This document shows, in pieces, positions 28,753-37,733 of a DNA stretch of 64,000 bases. The position numbers and the translations under genes were made by a program. The DNA lies in NCBI RefSeq assembly GCF_001922345.1, contig NZ_CP018811.1, forward strand, positions 1 through 64,000, given 5' to 3'. The DNA is from Paraburkholderia sp. SOS3. GTDB taxonomy: Bacteria; Pseudomonadota; Gammaproteobacteria; Burkholderiales; Burkholderiaceae. Below the pieces are notes generated by a model. That model was not told where the DNA came from, searched no databases, and worked only from the letters and a program-made list of their open reading frames with translations. How positions within the stretch are numbered: position 1 is the stretch's first letter; the number at the start of each line of letters is the position of its first letter.

Positions 28753-29148
28753 TTAGCCCCCGGTTTTGCCCATCTTTTCAAGAATCTTGTTCAGCTTCTC
28801 GTCGAGGGTCGCCGCGGTGAACGGTTTCACGACATAGCCGCTCGCGCCGGCCTGCGCCGCCGCGATGATGTTTTCCTTTTTCGATTCGGCGGTCACCATC
28901 AGCACCGGCAGGTGCGTCAAGGCTGCGTCCGCGCGAATTTCCTTCAGCATCGCGAGGCCGTCGAGGTTCGGCATGTTCCAGTCCGAGATCACGAACTCGT
29001 AGCTGCCGCCGCGCAGCCGCGCAAGACCCGCCGCGCCGTCTTCCGCTTCGTCGACATTCGAGTAGCCAAGCTCCTTGAGCAGGTTGCGGACGATCCGGCG
29101 CATCGTCGGAAAGTCGTCCACCACCAGAATCTTCATTCCCTTGTCCAT
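28753..29148 (-). CDS. cheY: Chemotaxis response regulator CheY
   Basis: Single receiver domain of 131 residues from ATG 29148, which follows GAGGGGA. It contains [20 protein letters not shown] (acidic pair near 12-13), the phosphoacceptor in [15 protein letters not shown] (Asp near 57), [13 protein letters not shown] (Thr) and VVKPF (Lys). All CheY signature residues are present. CheY-P binds the flagellar switch and changes rotation. It lies between cheB and cheZ; a second receiver gene is at 37333. Confidence 0.96.
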   Translation of the reverse strand: MDKGMKILVVDDFPTMRRIVRNLLKELGYSNVDEAEDGAAGLARLRGGSYEFVISDWNMPNLDGLAMLKEIRADAALTHLPVLMVTAESKKENIIAAAQAGASGYVVKPFTAATLDEKLNKILEKMGKTGG

Positions 29149-29361
29149 CTGATTCCCCTCTATTTCCCAATCCAGCCGGGCGGCGCACCGCCACCCGTTC
29201 GTCATTCAGTTCCCGGTCCGCTCAGGCCCCATGCAACAAAGCTGCATCGATGTGCCGTATAGAACGGTTATCGGCTGCACCGCGGTTACTCTGTAACCCA
29301 AATGGCCCGCTCAAGACCCCGTCGCGGCGTCGCCTTCGCACGCGCGCCGCGACCGGCATGA

Positions 29362-30453
29362 TTACACACGCTGCACCCGTTCGCCCATCGAGTTGAGTCG
29401 CGCCATCACGCGGCGGCTCATGTCGGCAAGCGGAGAGATGTCGTCGGCGGCGCCCATCGCGATCGCTTCGCGCGGCATGCCGAACACGATGCAGCTCGCC
29501 TCGTCCTGCGCGAGCGTATAGGCGCCCGCGCGGCGCATGTCGAGCAGGCCCGCGGCGCCGTCGCGGCCCATGCCGGTCAGGATCACGCCGATCGCGTTCT
29601 TGCCCGCATGCTGCGCGGCCGAGCGAAACAGCACGTCGACCGACGGACGGTGCCGGTTCACCGGCGGCTCGTCCGACAGGTGCGCGATATAGTTCGCGCC
29701 GCTGCGTGCGAGCAGCAGGTGCGCATGGCCCGGCGCGATGTAAGCGTGGCCCGGCAACACGCGCTCGCCGTGCTCCGCCTCTTTCACCGTGATGCGGCAC
29801 AGGCCGTTCAGACGTTGCGCGAAAGATTTGGTGAAGCCCGGCGGCATATGCTGCGCGATCAGCACCGCCGGCGCATCGGGCGGCAGCGGCACGAGCACTT
29901 CGCGAATCGCCTCGGTGCCGCCCGTCGACGCGCCGACGATAATCAGCTTCTCGGTCGATACGAGCGGGTTATTGAAGAGCGGCGCATGCGCGGCGGCCGC
30001 CGGATGCGCGCCGCCTGCTGCCGGATGCGCGGCCGGCGCCGCCTGCCGCACGCGCGCGCGGGCTGCCGCGCGCACTTTGTCGGCGAGCTTCTCCGAGTAT
30101 TCGAGCATGCCGTCGCGGATGCCGACGCGCGGCTTCGTCACGAAATCGACGGCGCCCAGTTCGAGCGCGCGCAGCGTGATTTCCGAGCCGCGCTCGGTCA
30201 GCGACGACACCATCACGACCGGCATCGGCCGCAGTCGCATCAGCTTCTCGAGGAAATCGAGGCCGTCCATGCGCGGCATTTCGACGTCGAGCGTCAGCAC
30301 GTCCGGGTTGTGCTGCTTGATCAGCTCGCGCGCGACGAGCGGATCGGGCGCCGTCGCCACCACTTCCATGTCCGGCTGGCCATTGATGATCTCGGTCATC
30401 AGGCTGCGGATCAGCGCCGAATCATCGACGCACAGTACCTTGATCTTTTGCAC
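29362..30453 (-). CDS. cheB: Chemotaxis methylesterase CheB
   Basis: 363 residues. An N-terminal receiver domain ([20 protein letters not shown], phosphoacceptor in [14 protein letters not shown]) is joined by an Ala/His-rich linker to the C-terminal methylesterase. The catalytic triad is visible: Ser in [13 protein letters not shown], His in [14 protein letters not shown] and Asp in LTGMGRDGA. CheB removes methyl groups from receptors and deamidates glutamines. Position between cheD (5 bases away) and cheY fits the operon. Confidence 0.96.
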   Translation of the reverse strand: MQKIKVLCVDDSALIRSLMTEIINGQPDMEVVATAPDPLVARELIKQHNPDVLTLDVEMPRMDGLDFLEKLMRLRPMPVVMVSSLTERGSEITLRALELGAVDFVTKPRVGIRDGMLEYSEKLADKVRAAARARVRQAAPAAHPAAGGAHPAAAAHAPLFNNPLVSTEKLIIVGASTGGTEAIREVLVPLPPDAPAVLIAQHMPPGFTKSFAQRLNGLCRITVKEAEHGERVLPGHAYIAPGHAHLLLARSGANYIAHLSDEPPVNRHRPSVDVLFRSAAQHAGKNAIGVILTGMGRDGAAGLLDMRRAGAYTLAQDEASCIVFGMPREAIAMGAADDISPLADMSRRVMARLNSMGERVQRV

Positions 30454-30458
30454 AGTTG

Positions 30459-31226
30459 CTACGCCTCCTCTGCGGTCCGCGCATTTTTGGAATCGTTCTC
30501 GCGGCCGCCCGCGTTGAACAGCTCGATACGTGGCTTCGTCGCGCCGCCTGCGGTGCCGGCTGCGGAGCCGCCGGCGCGCGGCGCGCTGCCGCCGCCCTTG
30601 CCGGCACTGAACAGCTCGACGCGCGCGCGCGCCCTAGCGAGGCGTTCGGCGCGCTGCTCGGCGCTCTGCCGGGCCAGCACGCGTTCGCGCTCCGCCACAT
30701 CCGGGTCTTGCTGCAATCCGAGTTTCTTCACCATCACCTGGCCGGTGCGCGGCAGGAACGCGACCTTGCGCGGATGTGCGCCCTGCAGGTCTTCGGCGAT
30801 GATGCGGATTTTTTCGAGCGCGAGATAGCGGCGCACGAATTCGGAATTGCGATCGCCGATATTCATCGTCGTCATGCCGGCGAGCACGGCGGCGCCGCCG
30901 AACACTTTCGCTTCGAACCGCTCGCGGCGCCCGCCCGCCTTGATCAGCTCGTTGATCAGCACTTCCATCGCGTACGCGCCGTAGCGCATGGCGTCGGAGG
31001 CGGCCTGCACGACTTCGGCGCCGTCGTCGGGCAGCATGAAGTGATTCATGCCGCCGATGCCCGCGGTGCGGTCCTGAATGCAGGCGGCGACGCACGAACC
31101 GAGCACGGTGACGAGCACCATGTCTTCGTTCGTCGTATAGAACTCGTTGGGCAACAGCTTCACGCCGGGACGCTTGAAGTGGTTGTCGTAATAGAGGTTG
31201 TTCGCGATCGGCAATCCGGTGCTCAT
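30459..31226 (-). CDS. cheD: Receptor glutamine deamidase CheD with extended C-terminal tail
   Basis: 255 residues from ATG 31226, overlapping cheR by four bases. The core shows the CheD catalytic pattern: Cys in [20 protein letters not shown], His in [11 protein letters not shown], then [23 protein letters not shown] and GRNVKF-like segments. CheD deamidates receptors and in some bacteria binds CheC. The tail of about 65 residues is unusual: a charged stretch ([20 protein letters not shown]) and two copies of the short motif [VI]ELF[SN]AG at about 203-209 and 234-240. Confidence 0.93.
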   Translation of the reverse strand: MSTGLPIANNLYYDNHFKRPGVKLLPNEFYTTNEDMVLVTVLGSCVAACIQDRTAGIGGMNHFMLPDDGAEVVQAASDAMRYGAYAMEVLINELIKAGGRRERFEAKVFGGAAVLAGMTTMNIGDRNSEFVRRYLALEKIRIIAEDLQGAHPRKVAFLPRTGQVMVKKLGLQQDPDVAERERVLARQSAEQRAERLARARARVELFSAGKGGGSAPRAGGSAAGTAGGATKPRIELFNAGGRENDSKNARTAEEA

Positions 31227-32158
31227 GCGCTCACCTCGTTCATCGCACCGTGCGTGCGTCCCTGCGCGGGCGCGGCGCCGCTGTCGCGCGTCAGCTCGTA
31301 GACGGTCTGGCCTTTGAGCCGGAACGCCTGCGTCACATAGGTGAAGTTCTCCGAGTGGCCGGCGAACAGCAGGCCGCGCGGCTTCACGAGCGGCTCGAAG
31401 CGCGCGAGCACCTGCGACTGCGTCGGCTTGTCGAAGTAGATCATCACGTTGCGGCAGAAGATCGCATCGAACGGGTTGCGCAGGCCGTAGTCGCGATCGG
31501 TCAGGTTGAGCCGCTCGAAACGGATCATCGCGCGCAGTTCGGGCCGCACCTTGACGAGCCCCGCATGCGCGCCCGTGCCGCGCAGGAAAAAGCGCTTCAG
31601 GCGCTCCGGCGACAGATGCCGCACCTGCTCGTACTGATAGACGCCCGCATCGCATTTGGCGAGCACTTGCGTGTCGATGTCGGTGGCGAGCACGCTCGCG
31701 TGGCGCGCGGCCGATTCGCCGAGCGCTTCGACGAGCGTCATCGCAATCGAATACGGCTCTTCGCCGGTCGAAGCCGCCGAACACCAGACCGACACCGGCT
31801 GCTGCCGCTTCTTCACGAACTCCGCGAGAATCGGGAAGTGATGCGCTTCGCGGAAGAACGCGGTCAGGTTGGTGGTCAGCGCGTTGGTGAACGCCTCCCA
31901 TTCGGCCGGATCGTCGTTTGCTTCGAGCTGGTCGAGATAGTCGCGGAAGCTGTCGAGGCCGAGCGTGCGCAAGCGGCGCGCAAGCCGGCTATACGCCATA
32001 TCGCGCTTGTGATCGGACAGCGAAATGCCCGCGCGGCGATAGATGAGCTCGCGAATGCGCGTGAAGTCCGCCGACGTGAATTCGAAGTCGCGGCCCGGCT
32101 CGCCGGCGCGCGGTGCGTCGGCGCGGCCGCCGCGTTGCGTTGCGCGCGTGTCGCTCAT
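31223..32158 (-). CDS. cheR: Chemotaxis protein methyltransferase CheR
   Basis: 311 residues. CheR methylates receptor glutamates using S-adenosylmethionine. The N-terminal helical domain ([34 protein letters not shown]) is followed by the SAM-binding region [18 protein letters not shown] and ATDIDTQVL, then [18 protein letters not shown] and LFAGHSENF. Its start is fixed by TAA in the same frame 15 bases upstream; three 15-base repeats lie directly before the ATG. It overlaps cheD by four bases and lies 177 bases after the receptor gene. Confidence 0.96.
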   Translation of the reverse strand: MSDTRATQRGGRADAPRAGEPGRDFEFTSADFTRIRELIYRRAGISLSDHKRDMAYSRLARRLRTLGLDSFRDYLDQLEANDDPAEWEAFTNALTTNLTAFFREAHHFPILAEFVKKRQQPVSVWCSAASTGEEPYSIAMTLVEALGESAARHASVLATDIDTQVLAKCDAGVYQYEQVRHLSPERLKRFFLRGTGAHAGLVKVRPELRAMIRFERLNLTDRDYGLRNPFDAIFCRNVMIYFDKPTQSQVLARFEPLVKPRGLLFAGHSENFTYVTQAFRLKGQTVYELTRDSGAAPAQGRTHGAMNEVSA

Positions 32159-32203
32159 TGGATTCCCCGCTTATGGATTCCCTGCTTATGGATTCCCAGC
32201 TTA
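32159..32203 (-). repeat. Three 15-base tandem repeats in the cheR leader
   Basis: On the minus strand the unit TAAGCNGGGAATCCA occurs three times without gaps and ends at the cheR ATG. Each unit includes a GGGAA ribosome-site-like stretch, and the unit closest to the start has GGGGAA. A copy-number change would add or remove whole units and so change the upstream distance and the number of potential ribosome sites, but not the cheR coding frame. Confidence 0.8.
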
Positions 32204-32335
32204 CGCGCCGCGTATGGGGCACGGTCGTGCGCCGGCAACGGACGGCCCCGCCCGAGCGCGCTGCCAAAGCGCGCTGTGCCGTGTCGCCCGTTCGCGGGCG
32301 CGAAGCCGTGCCGCTGCATGTTCGCGTCAATCCTT

Positions 32336-34270
32336 CTAGAACGTTTCCCAGTCCGCGTCGGCGCTCGCGCTAACCGTCGTCGGAACCACCGGCGCCGCTG
32401 CGGTGGCCGTGGCACGCGCAGCCGGACGCTTCAGCACCGGCTCGCGGCGGGCCGCCGGTTTCGCGACATCGTGCTTCGCTGCGTCGTGCTTCACTGCGTC
32501 GCGCTTCGCTGCGTCGTGCTTCACTGCGTCATGCTTCGCTGCGTCGTGCTTCGCTGCGTCATGCTTCGGCGCGTCCACGCTCGCGCCGATATAAGCCGGC
32601 ACCACGGGCTTCGTTGCCGATGCAACCGGTCTGACCAGAGCGGCGGACGCCGCCGACTGCGCACGCACCGGCGCACGCGCAGGCGCTGCCGCAAAGCTCG
32701 CGAAATCGGCCGAGCCGTTGCTGGACACGCGCCAGCCGCCGACCACGCCGCGCAACTGCCGCGTCTGTTCTTCGAGCGATGCCGCTGCGGCCGCCGCCTG
32801 TTCGACGAGCGCCGCGTTCTGCTGCGTCACGTCGTCCATCTGGCTGACCGCGCGATTGACCTGCTCGATGCCGCCCGACTGTTCTTCCGACGCCGCGCTG
32901 ATCTCGCCCATGATGTCGGTCACGCGCCGCACGGCCTGCAGGATCTCTTCCATCGTCGCGCCGGCGCGGCCGACGAGTTCCGAGCCGCCCTGCACCTTCG
33001 CGGCCGAGTCGCCGATCATCTCCTTGATTTCCTTCGCGGCGCTCGCGCTGCGCTGCGCGAGGCTGCGCACTTCGCCCGCCACGACCGCGAAGCCGCGTCC
33101 CTGCTCGCCCGCGCGCGCCGCTTCGACGGCGGCGTTCAGCGCGAGTATGTTCGTCTGGAACGCGATGCCTTCGATCACGCCGATGATGTCGACGACCTTG
33201 TTCGAGCTGGCCGCGATATCGCGCATCGTGACGACGACTTCGCTGACCACCTCGCCGCCGCGCGTCGCGATTTCGGACGCGTTGACCGCGAGCTGGCTCG
33301 CCTGGCGCGCGTTCTCGGCGTTCTGCCGCACGGTGCCGGTCAGCTGTTCCATGCTCGACGCCGTTTCCTGCAGCGAGGCGGCCTGCTGCTCGGTGCGTTG
33401 CGACAGATCGGTGTTGCCCATCGCGATTTCGCGCGCGCCCGTATCGATCGACTCGGTGCTCGAATGCACCGACTTCACGAGCGTCACCACGCCGTCCTGC
33501 ATCTTGCGGATCGCCGCGAAGAGCCGCCCCATTTCATTGCGGCTCGTATTGCGCACGGTCTGCGTGAGGTCGCCGGTCGCAATGCGCTCGAAGCATTCGA
33601 TCGCTTCGTCGAGCGGCTTCGAGATCATGCGGCTCATCACCACGCGCACGACGATCATCATCAGCAACGCGACCACGATGCCCGCGCCGATCAGCGCCTT
33701 CATCGTGGCGATATAGTGCGCGGCGTCCGTCTGCTGCTGGTTCGCGCGTTCCTGCAGCGCCTTCACGATCGGCGCGGCCGCGTTGTCGAACGCGACGAAC
33801 ATCGGGCTGATTTTCGTATTCGCGATCTTGCGGTATGTGGTCAGGTCGACGTCGCGCAGCGCGGCGATTTCGGGCTCGACGCCTTCGTGCAGCAGCGAAG
33901 TGCGGCGCGCCACGGCCTCGTCGATCAGCGCCTGGTCGATGCCGCTCTTTTGCAGCGACGCGAACGTCTGCCACGCTTCGTTCGATTTGTTGAACAGCTC
34001 CTGTGCGCGATCGATCGCCGCCTTCGCCTGATCGAGCTCGCCGTCGCCGAGCAGGCCGCTCGCGCGATCGAGCGAGACACGGCCGCGCAGCAGATAAGTC
34101 GACGTATCGCTCAACGCGCGCGTGGCCGTCAGATCGCCGTTCGCGATTTCATCGAGCGCATCGGTGGCGCGCGTCAGCGAAAACACCCCGAGCGCGCCGA
34201 CCGCGACCGTCAACAGCACGAGCACGGCGCCGACCACGGTCAGCGCCGCGCGGATCGACCATCGGTTCAT
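32336..34270 (-). CDS. Methyl-accepting chemotaxis receptor with pentapeptide-repeat linker and C-terminal tether
   Basis: 644 residues. Membrane segment 1 spans about 9-32, then a periplasmic four-helix ligand domain of the Tar/Tsr type (about 33-190), membrane segment 2 (about 193-212), HAMP domain and signalling hairpin with [20 protein letters not shown] and [19 protein letters not shown]. After the helix ending [16 protein letters not shown] comes a long Ala/Lys-rich tail with seven pentapeptide repeats ([10 protein letters not shown], about 569-603). The very C-terminus is DWETF, matching the xWxxF tether for CheR/CheB. It lies between cheW and cheR. Confidence 0.95.
   Translation of the reverse strand: MNRWSIRAALTVVGAVLVLLTVAVGALGVFSLTRATDALDEIANGDLTATRALSDTSTYLLRGRVSLDRASGLLGDGELDQAKAAIDRAQELFNKSNEAWQTFASLQKSGIDQALIDEAVARRTSLLHEGVEPEIAALRDVDLTTYRKIANTKISPMFVAFDNAAAPIVKALQERANQQQTDAAHYIATMKALIGAGIVVALLMMIVVRVVMSRMISKPLDEAIECFERIATGDLTQTVRNTSRNEMGRLFAAIRKMQDGVVTLVKSVHSSTESIDTGAREIAMGNTDLSQRTEQQAASLQETASSMEQLTGTVRQNAENARQASQLAVNASEIATRGGEVVSEVVVTMRDIAASSNKVVDIIGVIEGIAFQTNILALNAAVEAARAGEQGRGFAVVAGEVRSLAQRSASAAKEIKEMIGDSAAKVQGGSELVGRAGATMEEILQAVRRVTDIMGEISAASEEQSGGIEQVNRAVSQMDDVTQQNAALVEQAAAAAASLEEQTRQLRGVVGGWRVSSNGSADFASFAAAPARAPVRAQSAASAALVRPVASATKPVVPAYIGASVDAPKHDAAKHDAAKHDAVKHDAAKRDAVKHDAAKHDVAKPAARREPVLKRPAARATATAAAPVVPTTVSASADADWETF
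32462..32566 (-). repeat. Seven 15-base tandem repeats coding KHDA[AV] in the receptor tail
   Basis: Seven adjoining 15-base units code [30 protein letters not shown] and KHDVA in the receptor's C-terminal tail. They differ at only a few positions. Being a multiple of three, copy-number change keeps the frame and only lengthens or shortens the flexible arm before DWETF. Confidence 0.88.
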
Positions 34271-34297
34271 ATGTCGTTCTCCCGCTCGCGTGGGCCT

Positions 34298-34825
34298 TTA
34301 GAGGCTGACTGCCTCGATCAGCTCCATCTCGCGGCTCGTCATGAGCTTTTCGATGTCCATCAGGATCAGCATGCGGCCGTCGACGGTGCCGAGGCCCGTC
34401 AGGTATTCGGTCGTCAGCGTCGCGCCGAATTCGGGCGCGGGCATGATCTGATCGGCCGTCAGCGTCAGCACGTCCGACACGCCGTCGACCACCATGCCGA
34501 CCACGCGATGCGCGACGTTGAGGATGATCACGACGGTCTGGTGGTCGTATTCGACGCGGCCCAGATGGAACTTGATACGCATGTCGACGATCGGCACGAT
34601 GATGCCGCGCAGGTTGATCACGCCCTTGATGAAGTCGGGCGCGTTCGCGATGCGCGTGACGCTGTCGTAGCCGCGGATTTCCTGCACCTTCAGAATGTCG
34701 ATGCCGTATTCCTCGGCGCCGAGCGTAAAGACGAGGAACTCCTGGCCGCCGGCATCGGCTTGCGCTGCATCGCGGCGGCTCACTGCGCCGCCAAGGGCCG
34801 GGTTGATCGATTGAATGTCTGCCAC
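34298..34825 (-). CDS. cheW: Chemotaxis adaptor protein CheW
   Basis: 175 residues. CheW couples receptors to CheA. The domain shows [40 protein letters not shown] and the family core [19 protein letters not shown], then [21 protein letters not shown] chose GTG at 34825 because GGGGGCTAAC lies directly before it; a TTG at 34837 within that stretch is less likely. It lies 51 bases downstream of cheA and before the receptor gene. Confidence 0.95.
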   Translation of the reverse strand: MADIQSINPALGGAVSRRDAAQADAGGQEFLVFTLGAEEYGIDILKVQEIRGYDSVTRIANAPDFIKGVINLRGIIVPIVDMRIKFHLGRVEYDHQTVVIILNVAHRVVGMVVDGVSDVLTLTADQIMPAPEFGATLTTEYLTGLGTVDGRMLILMDIEKLMTSREMELIEAVSL

Positions 34826-34876
34826 GTTAGCCCCCAAAGGGTTGGGTATGAGTTGATTTATCGGTTGATCAGGCGA

Positions 34877-37210
34877 TCAGGCCATCGCGAGCGCGCCGTG
34901 CGCGGCACGCGTCTCGCGATTCAACGCCGCCACGTCGACAATCAGCGCGACGCTGCCGTCGCCGAGAATCGTCGCGGCGGAAATGCCGTGCACCTTCCGG
35001 TAGTTCGTTTCGAGGTTCTTCACGACCACCTGCTGCTGGCCGACGAGTTCGTCGATCAGCATCGCGAAACGACGGCCTTCCGTTTCCATGATCGTGACGA
35101 TGCCCTGGGTCGGGTCGGTGCGCGCGCCGTCGACATTGAACACTTCGTGCAATGCGACGAGCGGCAGATATTCGCCGCGCACGCGCACGACGCGCTCGCC
35201 GTTCGCGACGGTGTAGATGTCCTCGGCGCGCGGCTGCAGCGACTCCATCACGAAGTTCAGCGGCAGAATGAAGATCTCGTTGCCCACCTTGACCGACATG
35301 CCGTCGAGAATCGCCAGCGTGAGCGGCAACACGATGCGCGTGGTGCTGCCCTTGCCTGCGTGCGACGTGATTTCGACGTGGCCGCCCATCGACTGGATGT
35401 TCCGCTTCACGACGTCCATCCCGACGCCGCGGCCCGACACATCGGTCACCTGTTCGGCGGTCGAGAACCCCGGCAGGAAAATCAGGTTCCACACTTCTTC
35501 GTCGGTCATCGATTCGCTGACCGACATGCCCTGCTTCATCGCCTTCGCGAGAATCTTGTCGCGGCGCAGGCCGGCGCCGTCGTCGCTGACTTCGATCACG
35601 ATATTGCCGCCGTGATGCGCGGCCGACAGCACGAGCTGGCCCGTGCCGTCCTTGCCCGCTGCGCGCCGCGCTTCGACGGTTTCGATGCCGTGATCGAGAC
35701 TGTTGCGCACGAGGTGCGTGAGCGGGTCGATGATGCGCTCGATAAGGCTCTTGTCGAGTTCGGTCGCCTGACCGAAGGTGACGAGTTCCACTTCCTTGCC
35801 GAGCTTCGCCGCGAGATCGCGCACGAGACGCGGGAAGCGGCTGAAGACGTAGTCCATCGGCATCATGCGGATCGACATCACGGCTTCCTGCAGATCGCGC
35901 GCGTTGCGCTCGAGCTGCGCCATGCCGTTGTAGAGGCGATCGTGCAAGGCCGGATCGAACGTGCTCGTGGTTTCCGCGAGCATCGCCTGGGTGATCACGA
36001 GTTCGCCGACGAGGTTGATCAGCTGATCGACCTTCTCGACGCCGACGCGGATCGAACTGCCTTCGGCGCTCGCGGCGGCGGCCGGACGCGCCTTGCGATC
36101 CTGCTCGGCGGACTGCTGTTGCGACGCGGCGGCCGGTGCGGCCACCGACGTGCTTGCCGCCGCTGCGGGCGCGGCCGGCGCCGCGACCGCCGTTGCGGCC
36201 GGCGCCGCGCTTGCTGCCGGCGCGGCGGCCGGTACCGGCGCAGCCGACGCTGCCGCGGCTTGCTCGGCCGCAGCCGGCGCCGCCGCGGCGGCAGCCGGTT
36301 GTGCCGCTGCCGGCGGCACGGCGTCCACCGCTTGCGTGGCCGGCGCCGCCGCTGCTTCCACCTGCGCATCGCCAGCGGGCGCGCTGCCGCGGCCCACCGA
36401 GATCTGACTCTCGTCGATCACGAAGCACAGCACCGCGACGATGTCGTCGGACGGCACATCGGTTTCGAGCCACAGCGTCAGGTCGCCGCCTGTCTTCACC
36501 TGTCCGACGATCTGCCCGAGGTTGCCCAGCTCTTCGGCGAGCAGCGCCTCGTCCTTCTCTCCCACGCCCCGTAGCGTAATTTTCAGATGTGGCCCGGCGG
36601 CGTCTGCTGCGCCGCTCGTGGCCGGTGCTGCTGTCGTTGTCGATGCTGCCGCGTCGATGCCGTGGCGGGCATTCGCTGCATCGACGGCCTGATCGACGAC
36701 GTGCTCGGGCGGCGACCCCGCAGGCGCTTGCGCCGCAGCCGGCGCAATCGTTGGCGCGGCTGCGGGCGCTGCGGCCGGCTGCGCCGGCGCTGCCGCCGCC
36801 GACGTGTCGGCGCCGAAGCGGTTCTCCGCATTGAGCCGCTCGAGCTTCGCGCAGATCGCCGCGGCCACGGCCGCGTCGGGTTCCTGGCTCGCGCGATAGT
36901 CGGCGAGCTGCCCGGACAGCACGTCCTTCGTTTCGAGGAACGTGTCGATCATGTCCTTGCGCAGCACGAGTTCGTTGTTGCGCGCGCGGTCGAGCAGCGA
37001 TTCGAGGATGTGCGTCGTCTCCGTCAGCGCGGTGAAGCCGAACGTCGCGGCGCCGCCCTTGATCGAATGCGCGGCGCGGAAAATCGCAGCGAGATCTTCG
37101 GGGTCGGGTTGGCCGACGTTCAGATTGAGCAGCAACTGCTCCATCTGCGCGAGCAGTTCATCCGCTTCGTCGAAGAACGTCTGATAGAACTGTGTGATAT
37201 CGAGTGTCAT
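34877..37210 (-). CDS. cheA: Chemotaxis histidine kinase CheA
   Basis: 777 residues. P1 carries the phosphorylated histidine H48 in AAIFRAAHSIKGGAATFGFT. After an Ala/Pro-rich linker comes a P2-like segment (LKITLRGVGEKDEALLAEEL), a second Ala-rich linker of about 100 residues, dimerisation helices (VDQLINLVGELVITQAMLAE), the ATP-binding domain with N, G1 and G2 boxes (HLVRNSLDHGIE, IEVSDDGAGL, GRGVGMDVVKRNI) and the CheW-like P5 domain to LIVDVAALNRE. All catalytic motifs are present. The Ala/Pro linkers are longer than in enterobacterial CheA. It follows the receiver gene at 37333 by 122 bases. Confidence 0.97.
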   Translation of the reverse strand: MTLDITQFYQTFFDEADELLAQMEQLLLNLNVGQPDPEDLAAIFRAAHSIKGGAATFGFTALTETTHILESLLDRARNNELVLRKDMIDTFLETKDVLSGQLADYRASQEPDAAVAAAICAKLERLNAENRFGADTSAAAAPAQPAAAPAAAPTIAPAAAQAPAGSPPEHVVDQAVDAANARHGIDAAASTTTAAPATSGAADAAGPHLKITLRGVGEKDEALLAEELGNLGQIVGQVKTGGDLTLWLETDVPSDDIVAVLCFVIDESQISVGRGSAPAGDAQVEAAAAPATQAVDAVPPAAAQPAAAAAAPAAAEQAAAASAAPVPAAAPAASAAPAATAVAAPAAPAAAASTSVAAPAAASQQQSAEQDRKARPAAAASAEGSSIRVGVEKVDQLINLVGELVITQAMLAETTSTFDPALHDRLYNGMAQLERNARDLQEAVMSIRMMPMDYVFSRFPRLVRDLAAKLGKEVELVTFGQATELDKSLIERIIDPLTHLVRNSLDHGIETVEARRAAGKDGTGQLVLSAAHHGGNIVIEVSDDGAGLRRDKILAKAMKQGMSVSESMTDEEVWNLIFLPGFSTAEQVTDVSGRGVGMDVVKRNIQSMGGHVEITSHAGKGSTTRIVLPLTLAILDGMSVKVGNEIFILPLNFVMESLQPRAEDIYTVANGERVVRVRGEYLPLVALHEVFNVDGARTDPTQGIVTIMETEGRRFAMLIDELVGQQQVVVKNLETNYRKVHGISAATILGDGSVALIVDVAALNRETRAAHGALAMA

Positions 37211-37241
37211 GCCTGGTTCACCGCGAATATTTCTGTCTTCT

Positions 37242-37297
37242 GGGCTCGTACTGCGGGGCTCGTACTGCGGGGCCCGTACTGCTCAGCTCGTGCCGCC
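37242..37297. repeat. Fourteen-base tandem repeats in the cheA leader
   Basis: Plus-strand GGGCTCGTACTGCG occurs twice perfectly (37242-37255 and 37256-37269), then once with changes (37270-37283), then as a decayed fourth copy to about 37297. The tract lies in the 122-base gap between the receiver gene and cheA, 32 bases before the cheA start. Confidence 0.78.
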
Positions 37298-37332
37298 GGG
37301 TTGTCAACTTGCTGTGTGGCGGTGCTTCAGGT

Positions 37333-37704
37333 TCAATCCGGCGCATCGAGCGTCGAAACGAGCTCGGTCAACATATCCGGATCGAGCGGTTTCTCGATCC
37401 AGCCCGTTGCGCCCGCCGCGCGCGCGGCCTCCTTGAACGGTTCGCCGGATTCCGTTGTCAGCAACAGGATCGGCGTCGCCTCGTAGGCGGGGTTCGCGCG
37501 CAATTCGGCGATCAGATCGACGCCGGTCTTGCCCGGCATGTGCTGATCGGTCAGCACGAGATCGAACGCCATCGCGAGCGCGTGCTCAAGTCCTTCGTCC
37601 CCATCTTTGGCGACCGTCACGTCGTAACCGGCGGTCGTCAGCGTCGCGCGGAGAATCTCCCGCATCGCGGCCGAATCGTCGATCGCGAGAATGTGCCTGA
37701 TCAT
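37333..37704 (-). CDS. Single-domain response regulator (second CheY-like protein)
   Basis: 123 residues from ATG 37704. Receiver features: HILAIDDSAAMREILRATLT, phosphoacceptor in FDLVLTDQHMPGKTG, LLLTTESGEPFKEAA and WIEKPLDPDML. All catalytic residues are present. It lies between motB and cheA. Many beta- and gammaproteobacteria carry this second CheY-like gene upstream of cheA; it may compete for phosphate or act on another target. It is only moderately similar to the CheY at 28753, so they are not recent copies. Confidence 0.93.
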   Translation of the reverse strand: MIRHILAIDDSAAMREILRATLTTAGYDVTVAKDGDEGLEHALAMAFDLVLTDQHMPGKTGVDLIAELRANPAYEATPILLLTTESGEPFKEAARAAGATGWIEKPLDPDMLTELVSTLDAPD

Positions 37705-37733
37705 GAAAACCTCGCTGCGTCCCCAATATGGAT

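Noticed and set aside
32462..32566. Regular repeats considered as a CRISPR array
   Set aside because: Units are 15 bases, adjoin without spacers and lie in frame in the receptor gene; no cas genes are present.
31250..36574. A 1774-codon open frame on the plus strand across cheR, the receptor, cheW and cheA
   Set aside because: It is antisense to intact, well-recognised genes, is extremely rich in Arg, His and Asp, shows no domains and crosses intergenic repeats. High GC makes antisense frames stay open.
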